From NCBI GenBank assembly GCA_903846025.1, contig CAIMZP010000007.1, positions 1 to 33,585 on the forward strand: a DNA stretch of 33,585 nt, written 5' to 3'. Source of the DNA: an uncultured beta proteobacterium. Its GTDB lineage: Bacteria > Pseudomonadota > Gammaproteobacteria > Burkholderiales > Burkholderiaceae. Under the pieces are notes generated by a model. That model worked only from the letters and a program-made list of their open reading frames with translations. It made no database searches and was not told the origin of the DNA. A program made the translations under genes and the position numbers. Positions 1-10,279 of this stretch are shown here, piece after piece; the first letter of the stretch is position 1; the number at the start of each line of letters is the position of its first letter.

Positions 1-137
1 TGCCGCTCGATGACGTGGGTCTGATTAACGGCATCAGCAAGAGCTATTTTTCCGGTGATGTGGTCAGTCGCAGCGATGCGCGCGAAGTCGCCGCTGCCTG
101 GACGCCGTATTGCAGCGTCGCGACCTGGTTTTTCTAA
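1..137 (+). CDS. C-terminal fragment of HhH-GPD DNA-3-methyladenine glycosylase (AlkA type), broken at both ends
   Basis: Frame 3 reads [12 protein letters not shown], then YFSGD, then AAAWTPY and SVATW before a stop at 135-137. In AlkA-family base-excision glycosylases the C-terminal HhH-GPD domain carries a PxDD(V/L)GL segment, whose second Asp is the catalytic residue, and ends with a W(x)P(Y/W)RSxAxW(Y)xWRS segment. The match runs to the SVATW step and then stops with FF*, where relatives continue with a WRSL-like tail. The 5' part lies outside the window. The stop codon comes from sequence that belongs to tex on the other strand, so the end is not native. The stretch up to about 116 is visibly richer in G and C than the following tex sequence. 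The family call is from remembered motifs; the truncation is seen directly. Confidence 0.72.
   Translation, partial: PLDDVGLINGISKSYFSGDVVSRSDAREVAAAWTPYCSVATWFF
114..131. other. Chimeric junction between glycosylase gene and tex
   Basis: On the plus strand the glycosylase needs SVATW (agc gtc gcg acc tgg). On the minus strand Tex needs PGRD (cca ggt cgc gac). Both are satisfied by the same bases gtcgcgacctgg at 117-128, which include the palindrome GTCGCGAC. Left of 117 the Tex frame stays open but reads AAIRRPGSG where the family continues PRP. Right of about 131 the glycosylase frame hits a stop at once. Two unrelated genes are therefore joined at a word they share. An assembly chimera is the simplest reading; a true microhomology-mediated rearrangement is the alternative. 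Confidence 0.7.
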
Positions 138-2048
138 TTCTTTAATGATGTCAGTTACTGTTGGCACACCAAATTTTTCATCTGAATATTTTTCAGGATT
201 TAAGTTACTCAGTATTACCGCATCACCAATAACTTCTTTTATCCCCCTTTTAATGTCCTTCAAAATCTTCTCCACCAAAGGATAGGATTCTGGGTGGACA
301 GCCGAAGCATCTAAAGGATTACTGCCATTCATAATCCGCAGAAAACCAGCGGCCTGCTCAAATGTTTTTTCACCCAGGCGAGGTACGCTCCGCAAATCTG
401 CTCGAGATTCAAATGCTCCATGAGCATCGCGATGAGCCACAATGCCTTGAGCAACCGTGCTCGATAATCCAGAAACTCTTGATAACAATGGCACTGAGGC
501 AGTATTTACATCTACACCGACGGCATTTACACAATCCTCCACTACCGCTACCAAAGATTTGGCCAATTGAGTTTGCATTACATCATGTTGATATTGCCCA
601 ACTCCGATCGACTTAGGATCAATCTTCACCAATTCAGCCAAAGGGTCTTGCAAACGACGGGCAATAGATACGGCACCTCGCAAGGACACATCCATACCGG
701 GAAGCTCTTTTGAAGCGTACTCTGAAGCCGAGTAAACCGATGCCCCCGCTTCCGACACCACAATCTTGGTAAGCCTGAGCTCGGGCCTTGCTTTGATGAG
801 ATCTTGAGCTAATTTATCGGTCTCACGAGATGCGGTGCCATTCCCGATTGAAATCAGTGTTGCCTGATGCTTCTCCGCTAATTTAAAGAGGGTATGGAGC
901 GAGCCATCCCAGTCATTTTTTGGTTGGTGCGGATAAATTACTTCGGTATCAAGCACCTTGCCCGTAGCATCTACCACTGCCACCTTCACACCAGTGCGCA
1001 TACCTGGATCAAGGCCAATTGTCACACGTGGGCCGGCAGGCGCCGCTAGTAACAAGGCCTTAAGGTTAAGTGCAAATACATTAATGGCCTCTGCCTCAGA
1101 TCGCTCTCGCAAGGCGCTCATGAGTTCAGTTTCCAGATGCATTGAACTCTTAATGCGCCAAGTCCAGCGAACAGTTTCAGAAAGCCACTGGTCGGCTGGA
1201 CGGCCCTCATTCTTAATCTTAAATTGATTGGCGATTCGAGATTCGCAAGGATTATGCGGGGCATCCCATTTAGGCTTCTCTTCTTCAGTATCCAAGCGTA
1301 AATTGACCATCAGCATCTGTTCGCGACGCCCTCTAAATAATGCCAATGCCCTGTGAGACGGAATCGCTTTAATGGGTTCAGAGTAATTAAAATAATCAGA
1401 AAATTTCTCGCCTTCTTGCTCTTTACCTAAAATCACTTTAGCTTCGACCACACCATGATCCTGCAAATAGATTCTCAATGACTGAACTAGCCCTGCATCC
1501 TCTGCAAAACGCTCCATCAAAATTTGACGAGCCCCCTCTAAGGCTGCTTTAGTATCGGGCACCCCTGGGTTATCACCCTGATCAGAAGTAAAAGCTTCTT
1601 TAATATATTGAGTAGCTTCTCGCTCGGGATTCAGCAAAGGATTGCAGAGCAAATCATTTGCCAAAGACTCAAGTCCTGCCTCAAGTGCAATTTGCGCCTT
1701 TGTACGACGCTTCAGCTTATAGGGCAGATAAAGATCTTCTAGGCGAGTCTTATCTTCTGCATGTACTAGTAAATTTAATAATTCTGGCGTCATCTTCCCC
1801 TGCTCTTCGATTGAAGTGATGATGGTTTTTCGACGATCCTCCAATTCACGCAGATAACTTAAGCGCTCTTCTAATAAACGCAATTGCACATCGTCTAAAC
1901 CGCCAGTAGCTTCTTTACGATAGCGCGCAATAAAAGGAACGGTTGCACCTTCGTCCATTAAAGCGATGGCTGCTGCTACCTGGGCGGGTTTAGCAGAGAG
2001 CTCAAGAGCAAGACGTTGTTCAATAGAAGGGAGCATGGAATGAGTCAT
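117..2048 (-). CDS. tex: Transcription accessory protein Tex, missing its C-terminus
   Basis: Tex is a conserved nucleic-acid-binding protein with an N-terminal helical region, a YqgF/RNase-H-like domain, helix-hairpin-helix repeats and a C-terminal S1 domain. The minus frame starting at 2048 gives [14 protein letters not shown] second in-frame ATG at 2036 (MLPSIEQ) is also possible and neither has a clear ribosome binding site. The YqgF-like motif GLDPGMRTG begins near residue 345. [15 protein letters not shown] helix-hairpin-helix segment follows, and the frame reaches KELEKPGRD at residue 644. Full-length relatives are roughly 770-790 residues, so about 130 residues including the whole S1 domain are absent because the sequence changes identity at the junction. 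The frame stays open to base 1, which is why the ORF track omits it. It lies downstream of typA beyond a terminator, so it is probably transcribed separately. Confidence 0.9.
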
Positions 2049-2081
2049 TTACTAAAAAATTGTTGAATTTGCTATGAGGGG

Positions 2082-2117
2082 AAAAACAAGAGCCACCCTC
2101 GGGTGACTCTTGTTTTT
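2082..2117 (-). terminator. Rho-independent terminator after typA
   Basis: On the minus strand a stem ACAAGAGTCACCC / GGGTGGCTCTTGT, with one mismatch and a tiny loop, is followed by TTTTT. It sits 25 bases after the typA stop and before the tex start. The plus-strand side also ends in TTTTT, so it could work in both directions. Confidence 0.85.
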
Positions 2118-2142
2118 ATAACAGCCTGGCTTACTAAAATTA

Positions 2143-3957
2143 CTAGCGGGAAGCCTTCTTGCGATCATGCTCTTTTAAGTAACGTTTACGAACACGGATA
2201 CTCTTAGGCGTTACCTCAACCAATTCGTCATCGCTAATAAATTCAACCGCATATTCCAATGTTAAATCGATTGGTGTTACGAGGCGAACCGCTTCATCAG
2301 TACCCGAAGAGCGAACGTTGGTTAATTGCTTACCTTTAATGGGGTTCACAACTAAATCGTTATCGCGACTATGAATACCAATCACCATGCCTTCATACAC
2401 AGGATCGCCATGTTTTACAAACATGCGACCACGATCCTGTAGCTTCCAAATAGCGTAAGCAACAGCTTCACCATCATCCTGGCTAATTAATACGCCGTTA
2501 TGGCGCTCACCAAGAATGCCGTCTTTAGCGGGTGCATAAGAATCAAATGTGTGACTCATTAAACCGTTACCGCGAGTCATGGTCATAAAGTCACCCTGGA
2601 AGCCAATTAAGCCACGTGCAGGGATACGGTACTCAAGACGGGTACGGCCTTTACCGTCACTCACCATATCTTGCAACTCACCCTTACGTTTGCCCAAGTC
2701 TTCCATAACAGCACCTTGAGTAGCATCCTCAACGTCGACGGTTAAATTCTCAAATGGCTCCATCTTGACACCATTCTCTTCATGAAAAACAACGCGCGGA
2801 CGTGACACAGCTAATTCATAGCCTTCGCGACGCATGGTTTCAACCAAGATAGTTAAATGCAATTCGCCACGGCCAGAAACTTCAAAAACCGTATCGTCGT
2901 CAGTTTCTTTTACACGCAAGGCCATATTAGACTTAAGCTCACGATCTAAACGCTCACGAATCTGACGGCTAGTAACAAACTTACCTTCGCGGCCCGCAAA
3001 TGGGCTAGTGTTCACCATAAAGTTCATGGTCAACGTAGGTTCATCAATTTTAAGCATTGGCAATGCCTCTGGCTTGTCAACCGAACAGACAGTAGTGCTA
3101 ATCGCCAAATCCTCAATGCCGTTAATTAATGCGATATCGCCAGCAATGGCTTCGTCAACGATTTCACGCTCAAGACCTTTAAACTTCAGGACCTGGTTAA
3201 TACGGCCCTTAAATGGCACGCCATCTGGACCATTCAAGCAAATTACTTCCATGCCAGATCTAACCCGACCACGGTTCACGCGGCCAATCCCAATTTTTCC
3301 TACATAACTGTTGTAGTCAATCGAGGAAATCTGGAACTGCAAAGGACCATCTGGATCATCATCACGGACTGGAACATGCTCTAAAACAGCATCAAATAAG
3401 GGACGCATGTCACCTTCACGAACATCTTCGGTCAAGCCAGCATAACCATTTAAGCCTGATGCATAGATAATTGGGAAATCTAGCTGCTCTTCAGTAGCCC
3501 CCAATTTGTCGAATAGTTCAAAAGTAGCGTTGATTACATAGTCGCAACGTGCGCCTGGACGATCTACCTTGTTGACCACCACAATTGGCTTCAAACCAAG
3601 AGCTAATGCTTTTTTGGTAACGAAACGGGTCTGAGGCATTGGGCCTTCTACCGCATCAACCAGCAATAAAACACCATCAACCATGGAGAGTACCCGTTCT
3701 ACTTCGCCACCGAAGTCCGCGTGTCCTGGTGTGTCAACAATATTGATGTGTGTGCCATCGTATTCAACAGCACAATTCTTGGACAAAATTGTAATACCAC
3801 GTTCTTTTTCCAAATCGTTTGAGTCCATGACGCGTTCGGTCATTTTTTCATTTGAACGGAATGTGCCAGATTGGCGCAAGAGTTGATCAACCAAAGTAGT
3901 TTTACCGTGGTCAACGTGGGCGATGATGGCAATGTTACGGAGTGCGCGTTTAGTCAT
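2143..3957 (-). CDS. typA: Ribosome-associated GTPase TypA/BipA
   Basis: This is a translational GTPase of the EF-G/LepA superfamily that binds the ribosome and assists 50S assembly and stress adaptation. At 604 residues it has the usual family length. G1 AHVDHGKT is at 13-20, G2 GITI at 54-57, G3 DTPGH at 75-79 and G4 NKVD at 129-132. EF-G-like domains III and V and the BipA-specific C-terminal domain follow, including the [16 protein letters not shown] segment. The start at 3957 puts the G1 motif at its normal distance. Upstream bases GAAGCTTCAC give only a weak ribosome binding site. It lies 72 bases after truB with no terminator between, so it may be read from the rimP operon, from its own weak promoter, or both. 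Confidence 0.97.
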   Translation of the reverse strand: MTKRALRNIAIIAHVDHGKTTLVDQLLRQSGTFRSNEKMTERVMDSNDLEKERGITILSKNCAVEYDGTHINIVDTPGHADFGGEVERVLSMVDGVLLLVDAVEGPMPQTRFVTKKALALGLKPIVVVNKVDRPGARCDYVINATFELFDKLGATEEQLDFPIIYASGLNGYAGLTEDVREGDMRPLFDAVLEHVPVRDDDPDGPLQFQISSIDYNSYVGKIGIGRVNRGRVRSGMEVICLNGPDGVPFKGRINQVLKFKGLEREIVDEAIAGDIALINGIEDLAISTTVCSVDKPEALPMLKIDEPTLTMNFMVNTSPFAGREGKFVTSRQIRERLDRELKSNMALRVKETDDDTVFEVSGRGELHLTILVETMRREGYELAVSRPRVVFHEENGVKMEPFENLTVDVEDATQGAVMEDLGKRKGELQDMVSDGKGRTRLEYRIPARGLIGFQGDFMTMTRGNGLMSHTFDSYAPAKDGILGERHNGVLISQDDGEAVAYAIWKLQDRGRMFVKHGDPVYEGMVIGIHSRDNDLVVNPIKGKQLTNVRSSGTDEAVRLVTPIDLTLEYAVEFISDDELVEVTPKSIRVRKRYLKEHDRKKASR

Positions 3958-3994
3958 GTGAAGCTTCTAAAGTTAAGAATAAGAAATTCTGGTT

Positions 3995-4023
3995 GAAATA
4001 AGGTTAATCGGTAAATAAGTCAA
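3995..4023 (-). promoter_or_regulatory. Weak candidate promoter for typA
   Basis: The minus strand has TTGACT (4018-4023) and, 17 bases on, TATTTC (3995-4000). The -35 is good and the -10 is poor. It lies in the 72-base gap between truB and typA. This is the only candidate I see there and it is tentative. Confidence 0.28.
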
Positions 4024-4029
4024 ATAGGT

Positions 4030-4941
4030 TTACTGGGTTTGAGAAATCAAGCGTTTGGGATGTAGCACCCCAGAGCGCCAATCGGCAGTACCAATAAAAT
4101 TATGGGGAGCGACGGTAGCACGATAAATCCGCACTAAGGTCTCGATGGATGGCAAATTCAAAGGGACACGTTGGCCCATCTCGAGGCGCTTTGCTTGCTG
4201 CTCATCTACAGTGAGGTGTGGCAATGTTTGTAATAGCGCGTCCACTGGCAAGATGTAGCTTGAACTTTCTTGCAAGCATTGCTGAATTGATTCCATGGTG
4301 AATGCCTGCTCTAGGCTTAAATGCCCCACCTCAGTACGGCGCAGGCCAACTAAATGAGCGCCACAACCCAAAGCTTTCCCCAGGTCCTCTGCCAGTACGC
4401 GAATATAAGTACCTTTGCTACAGCTGACTTCTAAAGTAGCTTCCGGCCAAACAATTTTGGTCCAGCGAATCTGGTAAATAGTGATGTTACGAGCTGCGCG
4501 CTCTAACTCGACACCAGCACGAGCATATTCATACAAGGGCTTGCCATCGCGCTTGAGCGCCGAATACATTGGGGGCACTTGGCTGATCGGGCCGGTAAAT
4601 TTTGGTAGTAAGTCATTGAGCGCCAACTCGAGAGCTACCTGATCTGCAAATTCAGGGACTGGAAGCTCTTGAGTAACAAGACCTTCTGCATCGCCAGTAT
4701 CAGTGCACTGACCAAACTTTACCTGGGCAATATAAGTCTTGTCTGCTTCTAATAAATCTTGAGAATATTTTGTTGCCTCACCTAGACAAATAGGTAGTAA
4801 ACCAGTTGCCATTGGATCTAGGGTGCCGGTATGGCCTGCTTTTTCTGCATTGAACGCGCGCTTAACAGCAGTAACTGCGCCTTGCGAGCTCATTCCAGCA
4901 GGCTTATCAAGCAACACAACACCGTCGATACGTAAAGACAT
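4030..4941 (-). CDS. truB: tRNA pseudouridine(55) synthase TruB
   Basis: TruB isomerises uridine 55 in the T-loop of tRNAs and acts as a tRNA-folding chaperone in the cytoplasm. At 303 residues it has normal length. The N-terminus has LLDKPAGMSS, followed by the catalytic motif GHTGTLDPMATG with the nucleophilic Asp at residue 42. KTYIAQVKFG and GTYIRVLAEDLG are further family blocks, and a PUA-like C-terminal domain ends the protein. The start ATG lies 3 bases after the rbfA stop (TAA ATC ATG), so it is probably translated by coupling. It is the last tightly packed gene of the rimP-nusA-infB-rbfA-truB operon. Confidence 0.97.
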   Translation of the reverse strand: MSLRIDGVVLLDKPAGMSSQGAVTAVKRAFNAEKAGHTGTLDPMATGLLPICLGEATKYSQDLLEADKTYIAQVKFGQCTDTGDAEGLVTQELPVPEFADQVALELALNDLLPKFTGPISQVPPMYSALKRDGKPLYEYARAGVELERAARNITIYQIRWTKIVWPEATLEVSCSKGTYIRVLAEDLGKALGCGAHLVGLRRTEVGHLSLEQAFTMESIQQCLQESSSYILPVDALLQTLPHLTVDEQQAKRLEMGQRVPLNLPSIETLVRIYRATVAPHNFIGTADWRSGVLHPKRLISQTQ

Positions 4942-4944
4942 GAT

Positions 4945-5313
4945 TTAGGCGCTCTCGTCTTTGCGATCGCTATCAACCGCTTCATCAATTAAGCGAGACA
5001 TTTCTATACCGTGCTCTAAGGAGCTATCAAAATGAAAATGCAGGGTTGGAACAGTATGGATATGTAAACGCTTGAATAATAAAGAATGTAAATAACCTGC
5101 CTTGTCCTGCAGCGCCTTCAAAGCAACCTCTGGCGCAGCACCTAGTACAGAGAAGAACACTTTAGCGTGAGCTAGATCCGGCGTGAGTTCAATGCTTTGC
5201 AAGGTAATTAAACCTAAGCTTGGACTACGCAATTCACGTGGAATAAGTTCAGCCAGGTCTCGCTGAATTTGATCTGCGAGACGCTGGTTGCGATGTGGGC
5301 TAGTTTTTTGCAT
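4945..5313 (-). CDS. rbfA: 30S ribosome-binding factor RbfA
   Basis: RbfA is a small KH-fold protein that binds the 30S subunit near the 5' end of 16S rRNA during late maturation and cold adaptation. At 122 residues it has normal length. The N-terminus has [14 protein letters not shown], followed by [26 protein letters not shown] and the C-terminal [16 protein letters not shown] block typical of RbfA. It sits 17 bases after infB and 3 bases before truB. The upstream sequence AAAGACTTT is a poor ribosome binding site, so it may depend on readthrough or coupling. Confidence 0.96.
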   Translation of the reverse strand: MQKTSPHRNQRLADQIQRDLAELIPRELRSPSLGLITLQSIELTPDLAHAKVFFSVLGAAPEVALKALQDKAGYLHSLLFKRLHIHTVPTLHFHFDSSLEHGIEMSRLIDEAVDSDRKDESA

Positions 5314-5330
5314 AAAGTCTTTATAAATCT

Positions 5331-8123
5331 TTAAAGTGTCCTAGCCACTTCAGTAACTTCGTACGCTTCCAGTTGATCGCCTTCTTTGATATCGTTGAAG
5401 CCTTTTAATGACAAGCCACACTCAACACCCGCGCGAACTTCTTTTGCATCGTCTTTAAAGCGCTTGAGTGAATCTAATTCACCAGACCATACGACAACGT
5501 TATCACGCAAGAGGCGGACGCTAGAGGTGCGTTTAATAACACCGTCAGTAACCAAACAACCTGCGATGGCGCCAATCTTCGATACCAGGAAGACTTGACG
5601 AATCTCAACCATACCGGTAATTTCCTCTTTCTTGTCTGGCGTCAACATGCCGCTCAAAGCCGCCTTCACTTCATCTACCGCATCATAAATAATATTGTGA
5701 TAACGAATATCAACGCCATTATTTTCAGCCAACTTACGCGCTGCACCATCTGCGCGAGAGTTAAAGCCAATGATGACTGCTTTGGAGGCAACCGCTAAAT
5801 TAACATCAGTCTCAGTAATGCCACCAACACCAGCATGAACGATTTGAACCTTCACTTCTGGGGTGGATAACTTCTGCAAGGACTGTGATAGAGCCTCTTG
5901 CGAGCCTTGAACATCCGCCTTAATAATCAGAGGCAACAGCTTCGCTTCAATCGCACCCTCTTCCATATTTTCCATCATGGTTTCAAGTTTGAAAGCCTGT
6001 TGTTTAGCCAACTTCACATCACGGAACTTACCTTGACGGAACAGAGCAATCTCACGGGCTTTACGCTCGTCAGGCACTACTTGCACAGACTCACCAGCAG
6101 CAGGAACTTCAGATAAACCTTGAATCTCAACTGGAATAGAAGGGCCAGCTTCATTGCAAGCTTTGCCATTCTCATCTAGCATCGCACGAACACGACCATA
6201 GGTTGAGCCGGCTAACAACATGTCGCCACGTTTAAGTGTGCCGGACTGAACAAGCACAGTTGCGACAGGACCACGACCCTTATCAAGGCGCGCTTCAATC
6301 ACAACACCATGTGCAGGGGCATCTTTAGCAGCTTTGAGCTCTAAAATTTCCGCTTGCAGAAGAACGTTCTCGAGCAAGGCATCAATGCCCTCGCCTGTTT
6401 TTGCGGAGACAGGAATAAATGGCACATCACCACCGTATTCCTCAGGAACCACTTGCTCTGCAACCAACTCCGTCTTCACGCGATCTGGATTGGCATCTGG
6501 TTTATCGATCTTATTAATAGCCACAACAATAGGAACGCCAGCCGCTAATGCATGGTGAATCGCTTCTTTGGTTTGGGGCATGACACCATCATCAGCAGCT
6601 ACTACCAAAATGACGATATCGGTTGCCTTAGCACCACGCGCACGCATAGCCGTAAAGGCCTCGTGACCCGGAGTATCCAAGAAGGTGATCATGCCGCGTG
6701 GTGTTTCTACGTGGTATGCACCAATATGCTGAGTAATGCCACCAGCTTCACCAGTGGCTACTTTTGCAGCACGAATCTTATCGAGTAAAGACGTCTTTCC
6801 GTGGTCAACGTGACCCATTACTGTGACGACTGGTGGACGCGGCAATAACTCTGCATCATGACCATCAAGTCCAAGATCTAAATCTGGATCTTCTAATTTT
6901 GCAGCATGGGCTACGTGTCCCATTTCTTCCACAATGATCATTGCAGTATCTTGGTCTAGGATCTGATTGATCGTCACCATTTGTCCCATTCCCATTAAGA
7001 GCTTAATCACTTCAGCACTCTTAACAGCCATGGCATGTGCTAGCTCAGCAACAGTAATGGTTTCAGGGACATTCACATCATGAACAACCTTCTCGGTAGG
7101 CACCTGGAAGTTGGTATCGGTGTTTGCTTCAGCAATTTGACGTTGTTTTCTACGTCCACCACCTGAGCGCCAGCCACCCACACCACCCATATTATCGCCA
7201 CGAGTCTTCAGACCGCCGGTCTTCTTAGCGCCTTCTTCTTTCCAAGTAGAAGAGGTCTCTGCAGATTTAATCGTCTTAGCGCCAACTTTGGCAACGGCCT
7301 TCTTCTTATCGTCCGCACCTTCAACCTTGGCAGGTTTATGTAAGGTACCTTTCTTCGCTTCTTCAGCGGCAATTTCACTTGGCGCCTTCAGAACGCGCGC
7401 AGGCGCGCTCATCATGTCACGAATAGCCAAAGCTTCTGCTTCTGCTGCAGCACGACGTTTAGTGATGTCGGCTAATTTTGCTTTATTTGTTTCCGCTAAA
7501 TCTTTTGCGGCTTTATCAGACTTTGCTTTTTTATCGGCCGCTTCGGCAGCAGCAGCTAAAACTGCGGGCGCTTCATCGACGAGTTTTACTTCCTTTTTAG
7601 GGGCAGGTGCAGCCGCTACCGCTGCAGCAGCTGCTTCTTTTTCACGTGCATCTTCCGCAGCTTTCATTTCCGCTTCTTGACGAGCGAGCAATTCAGCTTG
7701 ACGAGTTGCTTCAGCAGCGCGTTTTTCCAACTCCTGCTCAGAAAGAATCGATTTGGCTGGTGTGCTTACAACGGCTACAGTGACAGGTGCTTCCTCTACT
7801 TCTGGGACCTCAGGAGCTTCATCGCCACTCTTTACTAGTACACGCTTCTTGCGTACTTCAACCTGTACGGTTCGAGTGCGTCCAGTGGAATCAGCTTGAC
7901 GAATTTCCGAGCTCTCACGCTTAATCAAAGTGATCTTTTTGCGATTACCCGCATCCGTATTACCGTGCTCTTTTTGCAAATGCTCAAGCAAGACAGTTTT
8001 GTCCTTTTCGGTAATGCTATCGTCCTCAGAACTTTTATCGATACCGGCCGACTTCAATTGCTCTAAGAGGTCAGGTGCAGTCCGTTTTAATTCGTTAGCG
8101 AGTACTTTTACTGTTGTTGCCAT
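5331..8123 (-). CDS. infB: Translation initiation factor IF-2
   Basis: IF-2 is the GTPase that places fMet-tRNA on the 30S subunit and promotes subunit joining. It has 930 residues, within the long proteobacterial class. An IF2_N module occupies residues 1-53. Low-complexity Ala/Lys/Glu-rich linker spans roughly 100-300, then a Gly/Arg patch ([14 protein letters not shown]) near 315-329. A second IF2_N module lies at about 352-402. The G domain has GHVDHGKT at 437-444, then [20 protein letters not shown] and SAKTGEGID. Domains II-IV follow. The upstream AGAGGAAGT gives a good ribosome binding site, 13 bases after the nusA stop. In several bacteria internal starts yield shorter IF2 forms; I did not resolve one here. 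Confidence 0.98.
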   Translation of the reverse strand: MATTVKVLANELKRTAPDLLEQLKSAGIDKSSEDDSITEKDKTVLLEHLQKEHGNTDAGNRKKITLIKRESSEIRQADSTGRTRTVQVEVRKKRVLVKSGDEAPEVPEVEEAPVTVAVVSTPAKSILSEQELEKRAAEATRQAELLARQEAEMKAAEDAREKEAAAAAVAAAPAPKKEVKLVDEAPAVLAAAAEAADKKAKSDKAAKDLAETNKAKLADITKRRAAAEAEALAIRDMMSAPARVLKAPSEIAAEEAKKGTLHKPAKVEGADDKKKAVAKVGAKTIKSAETSSTWKEEGAKKTGGLKTRGDNMGGVGGWRSGGGRRKQRQIAEANTDTNFQVPTEKVVHDVNVPETITVAELAHAMAVKSAEVIKLLMGMGQMVTINQILDQDTAMIIVEEMGHVAHAAKLEDPDLDLGLDGHDAELLPRPPVVTVMGHVDHGKTSLLDKIRAAKVATGEAGGITQHIGAYHVETPRGMITFLDTPGHEAFTAMRARGAKATDIVILVVAADDGVMPQTKEAIHHALAAGVPIVVAINKIDKPDANPDRVKTELVAEQVVPEEYGGDVPFIPVSAKTGEGIDALLENVLLQAEILELKAAKDAPAHGVVIEARLDKGRGPVATVLVQSGTLKRGDMLLAGSTYGRVRAMLDENGKACNEAGPSIPVEIQGLSEVPAAGESVQVVPDERKAREIALFRQGKFRDVKLAKQQAFKLETMMENMEEGAIEAKLLPLIIKADVQGSQEALSQSLQKLSTPEVKVQIVHAGVGGITETDVNLAVASKAVIIGFNSRADGAARKLAENNGVDIRYHNIIYDAVDEVKAALSGMLTPDKKEEITGMVEIRQVFLVSKIGAIAGCLVTDGVIKRTSSVRLLRDNVVVWSGELDSLKRFKDDAKEVRAGVECGLSLKGFNDIKEGDQLEAYEVTEVARTL

Positions 8124-8136
8124 GTACTACTTCCTC

Positions 8137-9618
8137 TCATGAAGTAAACCAATGTTCGCGCGCTTTCATGATGAGCGTTTTCGCAGTTTCTTCGTCAATT
8201 TGTGTCGCCTCAACTAGCTCATCAACAGCCAGTTCAGCTAAGTCGTCACGGGTATGAACTTGATTGTCAGCAAGCTTTGCAATCAATTCAGTGGTCATTC
8301 CCTCAAGGGAACGTAAATCTTGTGAGACTTCGCCAACGCGCTCTTCTTTGGCCAATTCCATGGTCAATAAAGAGTCACGCGCACGAGTACGCAATTCATT
8401 TACAGTATCTTCATCAAAGGAGTCAATTTCCAACATTTCCGAGAGAGGGACATAAGCAACCTCTTCCAATGTATTGAAACCTTCCGCGATCAAGATATCA
8501 GCAACCTCTTGATCTACGTCCAATTTATCCATAAATAATTGACGTACAGAAGACGCTTCTTTTTCTGTTTTCTCAGCAGACTCTTCGGGAGTCATGATGT
8601 TAATCTGCCAACCAGTCAATTCACTAGCCAAACGGACATTTTGTCCGCTACGACCAATCGCAATTGCTAGGTTTTCTTCATCAACTACAACATCCATAGC
8701 ATGACGCTCTTCATCAACCATGATCGATGAAACCTGAGCAGGAGCTAAAGCGCCAATCACGAACTGTGCTGGATCTTCAGACCACAATACGATATCGACT
8801 GCTTCACCAGCAACCTCATTGCGAACTGCGGTGACGCGAGTTCCACGAACGCCAACGCAGGTGCCAATAGGATCAATGCGCTTGTCGTAGGTAATCACAG
8901 CAATCTTGGCGCGAATACCAGGGTCGCGAGCCGCGCCCTTAATTTCCAATAAACCCTGCTCCATCTCGGGAACTTCGTTTTCAAATAACTTAATTAGGAA
9001 TTCTGGGCAAGTACGGGAAAGTTCAATTTGTGGCCCACGTGCTTCACGATCCACTTTAAGAATATAGGCACGGACGCGGTCGCCAGAACGCAAATTCTCT
9101 TTAGGAATCATTTGATCGCGGCGTAGCAATGCCTCAACACGACCAGATTCGATAATCAGGCCATTCTTATCAGCGCGCTTAACAGTACCAGTCATGACTT
9201 TTTCGCCACGCTCAAGGTAGTCATTCAGGATTTGCTCACGCTCAGCATCACGAATACGTTGCAAGATCACTTGCTTAGCAGCCTGCGCACCGATACGGCC
9301 AAAAGCTAAGGATTCAATTTGCTCCTCAATGAAATCGCCAACTTCCATGTCAGACAATTGTTCTTGAGCCTCAAACTGTAGGATCTCTTTATCTGGCTCT
9401 TGTAAACCAGCTTCATCAGGAACCACCAACCAGCGACGGAAAGTTTCGTATTCACCAGATTCACGGTCTATCGCCACGCGAATATCAACATCTTCTGTTG
9501 GGTAACGTTTTTTAGTAGCTGACGCCAACGCCATTTCAAGCGCCTCGAACACAATTTCACGATCAACATTCTTTTCACGCGCTAAAGCGTCTGCCAACAT
9601 GAGAACTTCTCGACTCAT
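8137..9618 (-). CDS. nusA: Transcription termination/antitermination factor NusA
   Basis: NusA binds RNA polymerase and nascent RNA and modulates pausing, intrinsic termination and antitermination. It has 493 residues: an N-terminal polymerase-binding domain, an S1 domain at about 138-203 ([16 protein letters not shown]), KH1 and KH2 domains ([32 protein letters not shown]), and two acidic helix-hairpin-helix repeats at the C-terminus as in gamma/betaproteobacteria. The start ATG overlaps the rimP stop as ATGA, so translation is coupled. As NusA controls terminators, the hairpin just upstream of rimP is a plausible feedback target. Confidence 0.98.
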   Translation of the reverse strand: MSREVLMLADALAREKNVDREIVFEALEMALASATKKRYPTEDVDIRVAIDRESGEYETFRRWLVVPDEAGLQEPDKEILQFEAQEQLSDMEVGDFIEEQIESLAFGRIGAQAAKQVILQRIRDAEREQILNDYLERGEKVMTGTVKRADKNGLIIESGRVEALLRRDQMIPKENLRSGDRVRAYILKVDREARGPQIELSRTCPEFLIKLFENEVPEMEQGLLEIKGAARDPGIRAKIAVITYDKRIDPIGTCVGVRGTRVTAVRNEVAGEAVDIVLWSEDPAQFVIGALAPAQVSSIMVDEERHAMDVVVDEENLAIAIGRSGQNVRLASELTGWQINIMTPEESAEKTEKEASSVRQLFMDKLDVDQEVADILIAEGFNTLEEVAYVPLSEMLEIDSFDEDTVNELRTRARDSLLTMELAKEERVGEVSQDLRSLEGMTTELIAKLADNQVHTRDDLAELAVDELVEATQIDEETAKTLIMKAREHWFTS

Positions 9619-10106
9619 GACTTTCTTCCTTTGAAATCAATAACAGGGACCAACCGAGTCTTATCGACCTCGGCTAAAGAAAACTCCAATTGAGACTCAG
9701 TGCCATCGGCACCCTCAAACAACAAACCAAACTTGGCATCAGGTGAATTGAGATCACCAGTCAGCAAGCCTTGTAAAACACCACGAAACTTCTTGCGCTC
9801 ACCAACGGCAACGCGCAACTTCAAATCCACTTCCATTCCAGAAAAACGCTCATAATCGGCAGCTGACTTCACGGGGCGATCTAACCCTGGAGAGGAAATC
9901 TCTAAACGCTCAAAAGGAATGTTTTCCACTGGCAATGTATAGCTCAGTTGGTGACTAACCTTTTCGCAATCTTGAACGTTAATCAAACGGTCGTAATCAG
10001 GGTTTTCAATTGTCACGCGCAGCAAGCCTCCGGCTTCACGCTCGATATCAACCAGCGTGTAACCTAAGTTTTCCAGCTCTGCAGAAATAATCCGCTGATC
10101 TTTCAC
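9615..10106 (-). CDS. rimP: Ribosome maturation factor RimP
   Basis: RimP is needed for 30S maturation. It has 163 residues with the family blocks [33 protein letters not shown] and the signature [21 protein letters not shown]. The start is GTG at 10106-10104, chosen because AAGGGGAG lies 5 bases upstream and the family N-terminus aligns. It overlaps nusA by four bases. It is the first gene of the operon. A terminator-like hairpin with a T tract ends about 24 bases before the start codon, leaving no room for a promoter between the hairpin and the gene, so transcription must pass through it. Confidence 0.96.
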   Translation of the reverse strand: MKDQRIISAELENLGYTLVDIEREAGGLLRVTIENPDYDRLINVQDCEKVSHQLSYTLPVENIPFERLEISSPGLDRPVKSAADYERFSGMEVDLKLRVAVGERKKFRGVLQGLLTGDLNSPDAKFGLLFEGADGTESQLEFSLAEVDKTRLVPVIDFKGRKS

Positions 10107-10130
10107 GACTCCCCTTCATACCAAAATGGC

Positions 10131-10156
10131 AAAAAAAAATGGGCTTTGAAGCCCAT
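10131..10156 (-). terminator. Intrinsic terminator between rluB and rimP, probable rimP-operon attenuator
   Basis: The minus strand has a perfect 8-bp stem ATGGGCTT-TG-AAGCCCAT followed by nine T residues. It ends about 24 bases before the rimP GTG. It can stop rluB transcripts. It also lies downstream of the TATAAT at 10247-10252, so any operon transcript made from there must pass it. Confidence 0.85.
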
Positions 10157-10177
10157 ATTCTCGAAATTCAGAACAGG

Positions 10178-10237
10178 CCGACTTACGTTGATCGCAACAT
10201 CAGTCGGGAATAACCAAAGCTGGCAGCAAACTGCTGC
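10178..10237 (-). promoter_or_regulatory. Structured 5' leader of the rimP-nusA operon
   Basis: Two further hairpins precede the terminator on the minus strand. One is GCAGCA-GTT-TGCTGC at 10223-10237. The other, at 10178-10207, is CCGACT-gat-GTTG-cgat-CAAC-gta-AGTCGG, two stems separated by a symmetric 3x3 loop. Together with the terminator they form a leader of about 130 bases. A rimP leader with a terminator is known as a predicted attenuator in gammaproteobacteria; equivalence here is inference. Confidence 0.6.
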
Positions 10238-10246
10238 AAGTCCAAA

Positions 10247-10275
10247 ATTATAGCTGATTTAAGGGAAAACCAATA
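10247..10275 (-). promoter_or_regulatory. Candidate promoter of the rimP-nusA-infB operon
   Basis: A perfect TATAAT on the minus strand at 10247-10252 lies 28 bases past the rluB stop. The -35 region (TATTGG at 17-bp spacing, TTGGTT at 15) is weak. Position and -10 quality make this the best operon promoter in the gap. Confidence 0.55.
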
Positions 10276-10279
10276 GGAA

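Noticed and set aside
55-285. 76-residue plus-strand ORF at the left edge
   Set aside because: It runs across the glycosylase/tex junction in a frame different from both genes and is a shadow.
7288-7680. 130-residue Ala/Ser-rich plus-strand ORF
   Set aside because: It is the antisense of the Ala/Lys/Glu-rich linker of infB; codon bias alone keeps the frame open and no protein family is visible.
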